Positions 25,959 through 33,461 of a stretch of DNA of 64,000 bases are shown here, one piece after another. The stretch spans positions 58,631 through 122,630 of the forward strand of contig NZ_JBEXDG010000031.1 of the NCBI RefSeq assembly GCF_040605635.1. Direction: 5' to 3'. Each line of letters begins with the position of its first letter. Positions within the stretch are counted from its first letter, which is position 1. The notes beneath the pieces were generated by a model. The model did not search any database. It had not been told where the DNA came from and was given only the letters and a program-made list of their open reading frames with translations. The translations under genes and the position numbers were made by a program. Source of the stretch: Dactylosporangium sp040605635. Its GTDB lineage: Bacteria > Actinomycetota > Actinomycetes > Mycobacteriales > Micromonosporaceae.

Positions 25959-26795
25959 ACCGACTCGGCGCAGTGGACCAGGGTCGACGACGGACGGTTC
26001 CAGGTCGACCTGCTCACCGCCGACTACCGGCGGCACGCGTTCACCCGCCACAGCCACTCGACGTTCGCCATCGGGGTCGTGGTCTGCGGGGTCGAGCAGT
26101 TCCACTACCGGGGTTCGCTGCACCGCGCGGGCGTGGGCAGCCTGGCGATCCTGGAGCCGGACGAGCCGCACGACGGTCAGGCCGCCGCCCCGGCCGGCTG
26201 GGCCTACCGGGTCTTCTACCCGCCCGCCGACCTGCTGTTCGAGGCCGCTCCCAGGGCGCACTTCGGCACGGCCGTGGTGCACGATCCGCGGACCGTGCAC
26301 CTCGTGCGGTCGGCGCACGAGTCACTGACCTCGGGTCTGGATGCCTTCGCGGCGCACTCGAAGCTGACGTGGGCGCTCTCCGCGGTCGTCCACCGGCACG
26401 GGTCCCCGGCCGCGGACGCATCGGACCTGCCGGCTCCGCCGGCCCGGGATCCGGCGGCGGTGCGGAAGGTCGCCGAGATCCGGGACCGGCTCACCGCCGA
26501 CCTGCGCTGCGCGCCGACCCTGCGGGAGCTCGCCGCCGGCGTCGAACTGTCCCCGTTCCACATGCTGCGCGTCTTCCGCGAGGCGACCGGCTTCCCGCCG
26601 CACACCTGGCTCGTCCTCGAACGGGTCTGCCGCGCCCGCCACCTCCTCGCCGCAGGCCTCACCCCCGCCCAGGTCGCCAGCGGCGTCGGCTTCGCCGACC
26701 AGGCCCACCTCACCCGCTGGTTCAAGCGCGTGACGGGCGTCACCCCGGCCGCATTCCGCAACTCCGTTCAAGACCCCGGGCGTCGCCGCGCGTGA
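25956..26795 (+). CDS. AraC family transcriptional regulator with cupin sensor domain
   Basis: A 279-residue AraC regulator: an N-terminal cupin domain (FTRHSHSTFAIGVVVCGVEQFHYRG, SLAILEPDEPHDG) and a C-terminal double HTH (about residues 170-270; APTLRELAAGVELSPFHMLRVFREATGFPPHTW and VASGVGFADQAHLTRWFKRVTGVTPAAF). This family often controls an adjacent EamA or LysE-type exporter, and an EamA gene follows 10 bases later. The ATG overlaps the stop of the last repeat unit, and its ribosome binding site lies inside that unit. Confidence 0.9.
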   Translation: MTDSAQWTRVDDGRFQVDLLTADYRRHAFTRHSHSTFAIGVVVCGVEQFHYRGSLHRAGVGSLAILEPDEPHDGQAAAPAGWAYRVFYPPADLLFEAAPRAHFGTAVVHDPRTVHLVRSAHESLTSGLDAFAAHSKLTWALSAVVHRHGSPAADASDLPAPPARDPAAVRKVAEIRDRLTADLRCAPTLRELAAGVELSPFHMLRVFREATGFPPHTWLVLERVCRARHLLAAGLTPAQVASGVGFADQAHLTRWFKRVTGVTPAAFRNSVQDPGRRRA

Positions 26796-26805
26796 CCCTG
26801 TCGGC

Positions 26806-27741
26806 ATGAGTCGTCGCGGCTGGGTCCTCTTCATCGCCATGTCCGTCGTGTGGGGCGTGCCGTATCTGCTGATCAAGGTCGCCGTCCGCGACATCGGCCC
26901 CGCCGAGCTGGTCTTCGTCCGCACCGCCATCGGCGCGCTCCTGCTGCTGCCGATCGCCCTGTACCGCAAGGAGGTCCGGGCGTCGCTGCGCCCGTGGCTG
27001 CCGCTGCTGGCGTACACCGTCATCGAGGTCGGCATCCCCTGGCTGCTGCTGTCCCACGCCGAGCAGGAGGTCGACAGCGCCTTCACCGGCCTCGTCATCG
27101 CGGGTGTCCCGCTGGTCGCCGCCCTCATCGCCCGCGAACGGCTCTCCGGCACGCGGGTCGCGGGCCTGCTGACCGGTTTCGCCGGCGTCGGTCTGCTCGT
27201 CGGCTTCCACGGTGGTACCGGCGGCACGATTCCACTCCTGGAACTCCTCGGCGTGGTCGTCTGCTACGCGACCGGCCCCCTGATCATCGAGCGCTGGCTC
27301 TCCGACGTGCCCCGCTACGGCGTCTCGGCCGTGTCCCTGGCCGCCGGCGCGCTGCTCTTCGCCCCGTTCGTGGTGACCGGGCTGCCGGACCTGGCCCGCA
27401 CGGTGACCCCCGCCCCCGCCCTGGCCGCCGTCGCCCTCGCGGTCATCTGCACGGCGCTCGCCTTCGTGCTGTTCTTCGCCCTCGTCGCCGAGGTGGGCGG
27501 CGTCCGCGCCACCGTGATCACCTTCGTCAACCCGGCCGTCGCGGTCGTCCTCGGCGCCGTCGTCCTGGGCGAGGAGATCACCCCGCTGACCGTGGGCGCG
27601 TTCGTGCTGATCCTCGCCGGCTCGTTCCTCGCCACCCGCCGCAGGACCCCCACGGGAAAGGATGACGGTGCCGGCGGTCGATCCCGGCCCGGCCCGCTTC
27701 CGGACGCCGCACGCCCTGTTCCGGGAGTGCGGGCTGAGTGA
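26806..27741 (+). CDS. EamA/DMT family transporter
   Basis: A 311-residue member of the drug/metabolite transporter superfamily with ten hydrophobic helices arranged as two EamA repeats; the second ends GEEITPLTVGAFVLILAGSFLATRR. It probably exports a small metabolite such as an amino acid. The unusual hydrophilic tail of about 30 residues after the last helix is Pro/Gly/Arg-rich. The AraC gene ending 10 bases upstream is the likely activator. Confidence 0.88.
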   Translation: MSRRGWVLFIAMSVVWGVPYLLIKVAVRDIGPAELVFVRTAIGALLLLPIALYRKEVRASLRPWLPLLAYTVIEVGIPWLLLSHAEQEVDSAFTGLVIAGVPLVAALIARERLSGTRVAGLLTGFAGVGLLVGFHGGTGGTIPLLELLGVVVCYATGPLIIERWLSDVPRYGVSAVSLAAGALLFAPFVVTGLPDLARTVTPAPALAAVALAVICTALAFVLFFALVAEVGGVRATVITFVNPAVAVVLGAVVLGEEITPLTVGAFVLILAGSFLATRRRTPTGKDDGAGGRSRPGPLPDAARPVPGVRAE

Positions 27742-27817
27742 GCGGGCCGCGGCGCTGGCATCACTGCCGGCGGCGCGGCCCGCACCCGCGGCCGGGCGCG
27801 CACTGACCGCGCCGGCA

Positions 27818-28423
27818 TCAGTCGGCGAGGATCGCGTACAGCTTGCGGCGCGTCTCGGTCAGGACCTCGAGGGCCTGGGCGCGCTGCTCGGCGGTGCCGT
27901 TGAAGCCCACCTGGCGCAGTGCGTCCATGATGCCGAGCGCGGCGTCGCGGAACTCCTGGGCCTGGGAGACGTTCTCGTCGCCGTACTCCTGCCAGGGCGC
28001 GTTCTGCGCCGCGGCCTCGGCCTCGGGGCGGCCGGTGTCGGTGAGGACGAAGCGCTTGCGGCCGCCCTGCTCCTCGGCCGTGATGAGGCCCTCGTCCTCC
28101 AGGAGCTGCAGCGTCGGGTAGATCGAGCCGGGGCTCGGCCGCCAGATGCCGCCCGTGCGGGTCTCCAGCTCCTGGATCATCTCGTAGCCGTGCATGGGTC
28201 GCTCGGCGAGCAGGGCCAGGACGGCGAGGCGCACGTTGGGGCGTCCGCCCCGGCCCGTGCCCTTGCCGCCCCAGCCGCCGCGACCCGCGCCGCGGCCGTG
28301 CCCGTGACCCCAGCCGCCGCGACCACCAGGGCCGCCGCCGGGGGGGAAGGGCGGGATGAAGCCGCCGAAGCCGCGGTGCCAGGCACCGGCGTCGAAGAGC
28401 ATTGCTCCGCTTCGTGATCGCAT
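27818..28423 (-). CDS. PadR family transcriptional regulator
   Basis: A 201-residue PadR regulator. A Gly/Arg/Trp-rich tract (about residues 20-60; GGRGGWGHGHGRGAGRGGW) precedes the winged helix (VRLAVLALLAERPMHGYEMIQELE, WRPSPGSIYPTLQLLEDEGLI) and a C-terminal coiled dimerisation helix. The glycine-histidine-rich head is common in actinobacterial PadR proteins next to ABC exporters and might bind metal or nucleic acid. The ATG at 28423 follows GGAGAAG. It lies downstream of the formaldehyde dehydrogenase gene on the same strand but has its own AT-rich promoter region. Confidence 0.9.
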   Translation of the reverse strand: MRSRSGAMLFDAGAWHRGFGGFIPPFPPGGGPGGRGGWGHGHGRGAGRGGWGGKGTGRGGRPNVRLAVLALLAERPMHGYEMIQELETRTGGIWRPSPGSIYPTLQLLEDEGLITAEEQGGRKRFVLTDTGRPEAEAAAQNAPWQEYGDENVSQAQEFRDAALGIMDALRQVGFNGTAEQRAQALEVLTETRRKLYAILAD

Positions 28424-28484
28424 GATCACTTCTCCAATCGTCGAACGGTCGCCGACCTGTTGTCGACTGTCGTTGATAGTTCGA

Positions 28485-28494
28485 CGATATATCG
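28485..28494 (-). promoter_or_regulatory. Palindrome in the padR promoter region
   Basis: The perfect palindrome cgatatatcg lies 62 bases upstream of the padR start in the only AT-rich patch nearby. On the minus strand TTGTCG (28505-28510) and TATATC are about 15 bases apart, giving a plausible promoter overlapped by the palindrome. PadR proteins commonly autoregulate through such sites. Confidence 0.4.
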
Positions 28495-28542
28495 GGAACC
28501 TATCGGCGACAAGGTCCCGCCCCTTACATCCCCTTATGTGCG

Positions 28543-29628
28543 TTACAGGACGATCACCGTCCGCAGGACCGTCCCGGCCTCCATCTCGTGGAACGCCGCC
28601 TCGACGTCGCCCAGGCCGCCGGTCGCGCTGACGAACCTGTCCAGGGGCAGCCGGCCCTGCAGGTACAGGTCGATCAGCATCGGGAAGTCCCGCGACGGCA
28701 GGCAGTCGCCGTACCAGCTGGACTTCAGCGCGCCGCCGCGGCCGAACACGTCCAGGAACGGCAGGGTCAGCTGCATGTCGGGGCGGGGCACACCGACGAG
28801 GACGACGGTCCCGGCCAGGTCGCGGGCGTTGAACGCCTGCTCGTACACCTGCGGCAGCCCGACCGCCTCGATGACGACGTCGGCGCCGAAGCCGCCGGTC
28901 AGCGCCCGCACCGCCGCCACCGGGTCGGTCTCGCGGGAGTTGACGACGTGCGTCGCGCCGAACTCCTGCGCCCACGCGAGCTTCCGGACGTCGACGTCGA
29001 CCGCGATGACGGTGCTCGCGCCGGCGAGGACCGCGCCGACGATCGCGGCGTCGCCGACCCCGCCGCAGCCGAAGACCGCGACCGAGTCGCCCCGCGAGAC
29101 GTTGCCGGTGTTGAGCGCCGCGCCGATACCGGCCATGACACCGCAGCCGAGCAGGCCGGCGACGCTCGCCGAGGCGCGCGGGTCGACCTTCGTGCACTGA
29201 CCGGCGGCGACGAGGGTGTACTTGAGGAACGCACCGATCCCGAGCGCCGGCGACAGCGGGGTCCCGTCGGCGAGGGTCATCTTCTGCTTCGCGTTGTGGG
29301 TGTTGAAGCAGTACCAGGGACGCCCGCGCAGACAGGCCCGGCACTGCCCGCAGACGGCCCGCCAGTTGAGGATGACGAAGTCGCCGGGCGCGACGTCGGT
29401 GACGTCCGGTCCCACCGCGGAGACGATGCCGGCGGCCTCGTGGCCGAGCAGGTAGGGGAAGTCCTCGCCGATGCCACCCTCGCGGTAGTGCAGGTCGGTG
29501 TGGCAGACCCCGCACGCCTGGACCTCCACCACCGCCTCACCGGGGCCGGGATCGGGGACGATGACGGTCTCGAGGCTGACGGGGCGGCCTTTGCCGAGGG
29601 CGACCACGCCCTGCGTTTCGATAGGCAT
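28543..29628 (-). CDS. mscR: S-(hydroxymethyl)mycothiol dehydrogenase (mycothiol-dependent formaldehyde dehydrogenase)
   Basis: A 361-residue zinc-dependent medium-chain dehydrogenase. It shows CGVCHTDLHYREGG (catalytic zinc), GHEAAGIV, the structural-zinc block CGQCRACLRGRPWYC, the NAD fold GCGGVGDAAI and the highly specific GGALKSSWYGDCLPSRDFP of mycothiol-dependent enzymes. It oxidises the adduct of formaldehyde and mycothiol with NAD and can reduce S-nitrosomycothiol, for detoxification in the cytosol. Mycothiol use restricts the host to Actinomycetota. The start ATG follows a G-rich site; the usual metallo-beta-lactamase hydrolase partner is not next to it here. Confidence 0.93.
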   Translation of the reverse strand: MPIETQGVVALGKGRPVSLETVIVPDPGPGEAVVEVQACGVCHTDLHYREGGIGEDFPYLLGHEAAGIVSAVGPDVTDVAPGDFVILNWRAVCGQCRACLRGRPWYCFNTHNAKQKMTLADGTPLSPALGIGAFLKYTLVAAGQCTKVDPRASASVAGLLGCGVMAGIGAALNTGNVSRGDSVAVFGCGGVGDAAIVGAVLAGASTVIAVDVDVRKLAWAQEFGATHVVNSRETDPVAAVRALTGGFGADVVIEAVGLPQVYEQAFNARDLAGTVVLVGVPRPDMQLTLPFLDVFGRGGALKSSWYGDCLPSRDFPMLIDLYLQGRLPLDRFVSATGGLGDVEAAFHEMEAGTVLRTVIVL

Positions 29629-29677
29629 ACCCCCCGTCCTACCAGAAGGCGGCCACGACCATGGTAGTAAGAGCGGC

Positions 29678-31309
29678 ATGACGGACGACCTGCGGCGCAT
29701 CGCGAAGGAACGTTTCGGCTGGGACCGCCTGCGCGACGAGCAGGTGACGGCGATGCGGGCGTTGATGGAGGGCCGCGACGCCCTGGCCGTGCTGCCGACC
29801 GGTGCCGGCAAGTCCGCCATCTACCAGGTGCCGGCGCCGCTGCTGCCCGGGCCGACGATCGTCATCTCGCCGCTGCTGGCGTTGCAGCAGGACCAGATCG
29901 CGTCGCTGACCGCGCGCAACCACGCGTCGCTGCAGGCGGTGCGGCTGTCGTCCGCCGAGGGCAAGGCCGAGCGCGCGGAGGCCCTGGAGGCGCTGCGCGC
30001 CGGCGACGCCGAGTTCGTGTTCCTGACGCCCGAGCAGTTCGCCGACCCGGCCCGCGTCGCGCAGATCAAGGCGCTGAAGCCGAGCCTCGTCGCGGTCGAC
30101 GAGGCGCACTGCGTCTCCGCGTGGGGTCACGACTTCCGCCCCGACTACCTGCAGCTCGGGCAGTTCATCCGGGAGCTCGGCCGCCCGCCGATCGTCGCCC
30201 TGACCGCGACGGCCTCTCCGCCGGTACGGGAGGACATCGTCGACCGGCTCGGCATGCGGGACCCGGAGATCGTCGTCACGGGCCTGGACCGGCCGAACCT
30301 GTTCCTCGAGTCGGTGCACTGCGCCGACGAGCAGACCAGGTTCCGCCGGCTGCTCGCCCGGCTGAAGGAGTCGACGCCGCCGGGGATCATCTACGCGCCG
30401 ACCCGCCGGGCGACCGAGGAGCTCGCCGAGCGCCTGATCGAGGAGGGCATGCCCGCCGTCGCGTACCACGGTGGCATGAGCGCCGGCGACCGCGAGCGCG
30501 CCCACGAGGCGTTCCTCGCCGACGAGGTCGAGATCATGGTCGCGACGACGGCGTTCGGCATGGGCATCGACAAGCCCAACATCCGCTGGGTCAACCACAT
30601 CTCGCTGCCGGACTCGCCGGACTCCTACCTGCAGGAGATCGGCCGGGCCGGCCGCGACGGGCAGCCGGCGCAGGTGCTGCTGCTGCACCGCACCGAGGAC
30701 ACCGGGCTGCGGAAGTTCTTCACCAACGTGTCCGTCGACCGCGAGGAGGTCAGCTCCCTCGCGGCGCTGCTGCGCTCCGTCGCGCCGGACCCGATCACCC
30801 GCGACGAGCTGGAGGAGCGCACCGGCCTCGGCGCCCGCAAGCTCGGGCAGCTGCTGAGCCTTCTGGAGGAGGTCGGCGGCGCGCAGCTGCTGCACGGCAG
30901 CAAGGTGAAGGCGCCCCGCTGGGCGCCGACGCCGGCGAGGTCCGCCGAGCTCGCCGAGGCCCAGGCGGAGCGGCAGCAGACGGTCTCCCGGTCCCGCCTC
31001 GACATGATGCGCAACTTCGCCGAGACGGAGCTGTGCCGCGGCCAGTCGCTGCTCGCGTACTTCGGTGAGCACCTCGACGGCACGTGCGGGCACTGCGACA
31101 ACTGCCTCGACGGCAGCGCGCAGGCCGGGCTCGCCGCCGCCGGCGACGTGCCCTTCCCGATCCACAGCGAGGTCCGCCACGGCGAATGGGGCAAGGGCGT
31201 CGTGCTGTCCTACGCGGGGGAGCAGATGACCGTCCTGTTCGACGAGGTCGGCTACAAGACCCTCTCAGTGCCGGTCGTCGAGGAGCACCGGCTGCTGCGC
31301 CGGCTCTGA
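29678..31309 (+). CDS. recQ: ATP-dependent DNA helicase RecQ
   Basis: A 543-residue RecQ helicase with motif I LPTGAGKSAIYQ, DEAHCVSAWGHDFRP (DEAH box and aromatic loop), motif III ALTATASP, motif VI QEIGRAGRDG, and the RQC zinc-binding region ending CGHCDNC (residues about 470-476). It lacks an HRDC domain; instead a short beta-rich segment (GEWGKGVVLSYAGEQMTVLFDEVG) ends the protein, resembling Tudor-like tails of UvrD/PcrA proteins. It unwinds DNA during recombinational repair. The start is 49 bases from the divergent dehydrogenase gene. Its last 45 bases overlap the convergent SARP gene. Confidence 0.92.
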   Translation: MTDDLRRIAKERFGWDRLRDEQVTAMRALMEGRDALAVLPTGAGKSAIYQVPAPLLPGPTIVISPLLALQQDQIASLTARNHASLQAVRLSSAEGKAERAEALEALRAGDAEFVFLTPEQFADPARVAQIKALKPSLVAVDEAHCVSAWGHDFRPDYLQLGQFIRELGRPPIVALTATASPPVREDIVDRLGMRDPEIVVTGLDRPNLFLESVHCADEQTRFRRLLARLKESTPPGIIYAPTRRATEELAERLIEEGMPAVAYHGGMSAGDRERAHEAFLADEVEIMVATTAFGMGIDKPNIRWVNHISLPDSPDSYLQEIGRAGRDGQPAQVLLLHRTEDTGLRKFFTNVSVDREEVSSLAALLRSVAPDPITRDELEERTGLGARKLGQLLSLLEEVGGAQLLHGSKVKAPRWAPTPARSAELAEAQAERQQTVSRSRLDMMRNFAETELCRGQSLLAYFGEHLDGTCGHCDNCLDGSAQAGLAAAGDVPFPIHSEVRHGEWGKGVVLSYAGEQMTVLFDEVGYKTLSVPVVEEHRLLRRL

Positions 31310-32260
31310 GGCGCTCGCCGCGGTCTTCCCCTGGAAGCGCTCGACCTGCCGCACGGGCTCTGATGCCAGCTGCGCGGCGGCGGACACCGCGAAGGTCGAC
31401 TTGCCGACGCCGGCCATCCCGTCGATGACGATCACCCGGTAGGCGCCACGGGCCGCGCGCAGCAGCCGCTCGGTCTCCGCGAGCCTGCCGCGCAGCCGGT
31501 CGACGACCCGCGGCAGCGCGCTGGTCGCCGGCTGCGGCTGCGCCGCCGTCCCGCGGAGCACCTCCAGGTGCAGCTCGCGCAGCTGCGGGCCGGGGTCGAC
31601 GCCGAGCTCGTCGCGCAGCGCCTCGACGGTGCGCTGGTGGAGCTGCAGCGCCTCGGCCTGCCGGCCGTCGCGGTGCAGCGCCGTCATCAGCGCCCCGACC
31701 AGCCGCTCCCGCAGCGGGTGCGCGGCGACCAGCGGCGCGACCCGCTCGACGATCTCGCGGTGCCGCTCCAGGGCGAGCAGGCACTCCGCCCACTCCTCGG
31801 TCGCGGCCCAGCGCAGCTCGGTGAGGGAGTCCCGCCAGCGGCCGACGACGGAGCCGGGCAGCCCCGCGAACGGCACGTCGCGCCACTCGTCGAGCGCCGC
31901 ACGGTAGTGCCCGGCGGCCTCCCGGTCCGGCTCTGTGCGCGCCCGCTGCAACGCGGCCTGGAAGCGGGTGAGGTCGAGACCGTCCCCGGGCACCGTGATC
32001 CGGTAGCCCGCCGGGTCGGTCTGCAGGGCGCCGCCGGGCCCGAGCAGCCGGCGGATGCGGTAGACGGCGGTCTGCAGCTGGTTGCGGGCGGTCGCCGGTG
32101 GGTCGTCGTCCCACACCAGCTCGATGAGATCGGCGACCGTGACGACCCGGCCCGCGTGGTAGAGCAGACCTGCGACGATCAGCTGCTGGCGGGGTCCGCC
32201 GAGGTCGACGGGCGCGCCGCCCACGACGACCTCGACCGGACCCAGCACGGAGCACTCCAC
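31265..32260 (-). CDS. SARP/BTAD transcriptional activator, truncated after the Walker A motif
   Basis: A 331-residue protein. The N-terminal winged helix (about residues 1-90, including RQQLIVAGLLYHAGRVV and ARNQLQTAVYRIRRLLG) and the bacterial transcriptional activation domain (about 95-240) form a complete small SARP. It then continues into the start of an NB-ARC ATPase: VIVIDGMAGVGKSTFAV (about 280-295). About 35 residues later it stops, its last codons being antisense to the end of recQ. AfsR-type proteins continue for several hundred residues, so this looks like a large regulator cut down to its DNA-binding half. It may still work as a small SARP. GTG start. Confidence 0.82.
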   Translation of the reverse strand: MECSVLGPVEVVVGGAPVDLGGPRQQLIVAGLLYHAGRVVTVADLIELVWDDDPPATARNQLQTAVYRIRRLLGPGGALQTDPAGYRITVPGDGLDLTRFQAALQRARTEPDREAAGHYRAALDEWRDVPFAGLPGSVVGRWRDSLTELRWAATEEWAECLLALERHREIVERVAPLVAAHPLRERLVGALMTALHRDGRQAEALQLHQRTVEALRDELGVDPGPQLRELHLEVLRGTAAQPQPATSALPRVVDRLRGRLAETERLLRAARGAYRVIVIDGMAGVGKSTFAVSAAAQLASEPVRQVERFQGKTAASASEPAQQPVLLDDRH

Positions 32261-32318
32261 GCAACGGGACGCTAGCGCGTTGTGCGTGTGACGTACACCG
32301 GCGTCCCGGCCCTTTGGA

Positions 32319-32555
32319 TCAACGGTGGGCGGCGTCCCCGGTGCGGTGCCCGAGCGCGGCCCACACCTCGCTCACCGTCTCGAACAGTTTGTCCTCGGGC
32401 AGCCGCTCCAGTTCGGCGAGCACGTCGTCGGGTGCGTTGAGCTCGGAGGCGCCGGCCATCAGGTCGTCGCGGTCGCCCGGGAGGCTCGCCATGGGGATGT
32501 ACCGGCCGAGGCTGCCGCGTGCCTCGATCTCGTCATGCGTGAGTTCTGGCTCCAT
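32319..32555 (-). CDS. DUF2795 domain-containing protein
   Basis: A 78-residue protein with the DUF2795 pattern: SLGRYIPMASLPGDRDDLMAGASELNAPDDVLAELERLPEDKLF. These small helical proteins are common in actinobacteria and of unknown role. The ATG at 32555 is the only start that gives the normal family length. It is divergent from the calcium-motif membrane protein gene. Confidence 0.8.
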   Translation of the reverse strand: MEPELTHDEIEARGSLGRYIPMASLPGDRDDLMAGASELNAPDDVLAELERLPEDKLFETVSEVWAALGHRTGDAAHR

Positions 32556-32708
32556 GCCTGCGGCGATACCCGGGCATACCACCACCAAACGAATGACACC
32601 CGATTGAGGTGGGACGGCGTTGGGTACCCGCATCGACATCCGCCCCATCCGCCGCGCTCCGAAACCCCCCGGGTGTGCGGCCGGGCGCTTCACAGGAGGT
32701 GAACACAC

Positions 32709-33419
32709 GTGGCACGCATCGGGCAGCTCTTCGGCGGGCGCAACGCCCAGGTGGACCGGGACGGCGACGGTGTCGACGACCGTGTCGAGGACCGCACGCT
32801 CGACAACCGTCTCGACAAGGACCGCGACGGTGTCGACGACCGGACGCTCGACAACCGTCTCGACAAGGACGGTGACGGGATCGACGACCGGGTCGAGGCG
32901 AAGCGGCTCCGCACGTCGGACCGCACCCACCGGATCCCCGCCGTCGGGCCGATGTCCGGCGTCACCGACACCGACACCGACCGGGACGGCATCGCCGACC
33001 GCCGGGAGACCCACACCACGACCATGAAGCCGGTCATCGACCGTGAGCCGGCCCCCGACGTCGACGTCGTGCCGGTCGAGACGGGCCGTCCGGCCCGCGC
33101 GAGCCTGCTGTCCACGTTCGGCCTCGTCGTCGGTGTCGCCGCCGTCGCGGCCGCCCTCACCGGCCTGCTCGCCGTCTGGGCGCTGCCGCTCGGCGCGATC
33201 GGCCTGCTGCTGTCCTTCGGCGGGATCATCGCCGGCGCCCGCCGGCACGTCGCCGGCCGCGGCACCGGCACCCTGGGCGTGCTGTTCAGCGGCACCGCCG
33301 TGGTGTTCGCGATCCTCGCCATCACCGGCCAGGTCAGCTGGCTCGACACCGACGTCGACCAGGTCGCGCGCCTCAACGACTGGCTCGACACCAAGGTCAC
33401 GTGGATCAAGGACTGGTGA
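32709..33419 (+). CDS. Membrane protein with thrombospondin type 3-like calcium-binding repeats
   Basis: A 236-residue protein. The first 105 residues carry five or more acidic DxDxDGxxD motifs (DRDGDGVDD, DKDRDGVDD, DKDGDGIDD, DTDRDGIAD), as in thrombospondin type 3 or calcium-binding EF-like loops. Two or three hydrophobic segments follow (about 130-210), then a short amphipathic end. There is no signal peptide, so the side of the membrane holding the acidic domain is uncertain. An excellent AGGAGGTG site six bases before the GTG suggests high expression. A 48-bp direct repeat inside the gene accounts for part of the motif array. Confidence 0.75.
   Translation: MARIGQLFGGRNAQVDRDGDGVDDRVEDRTLDNRLDKDRDGVDDRTLDNRLDKDGDGIDDRVEAKRLRTSDRTHRIPAVGPMSGVTDTDTDRDGIADRRETHTTTMKPVIDREPAPDVDVVPVETGRPARASLLSTFGLVVGVAAVAAALTGLLAVWALPLGAIGLLLSFGGIIAGARRHVAGRGTGTLGVLFSGTAVVFAILAITGQVSWLDTDVDQVARLNDWLDTKVTWIKDW
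32796..32891 (+). repeat. Two 48-bp in-frame direct repeats in the calcium-motif gene
   Basis: Adjacent copies beginning acgctcgacaaccgtctc at 32796 and 32844 encode TLDNRLDKDxDGxDDR units of 16 residues. Differences lie mainly near the end of each copy, suggesting a recent duplication within the acidic domain. Confidence 0.75.
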
Positions 33420-33430
33420 CGTCCGCTTGA

Positions 33431-33461
33431 AGGAGGACCCGGGGACGCCCCGGGTCCTCCT
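33431..33461. terminator. Strong hairpin between convergent genes
   Basis: A perfect 14-bp stem (aggaggacccgggg / ccccgggtcctcct) with a 3-base loop sits 11 bases after the stop of the calcium-motif gene and touches the stop of the convergent GGDEF-EAL gene. There is no T-tract, as is usual for high-GC actinobacteria. It probably serves as a bidirectional terminator. Confidence 0.7.
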
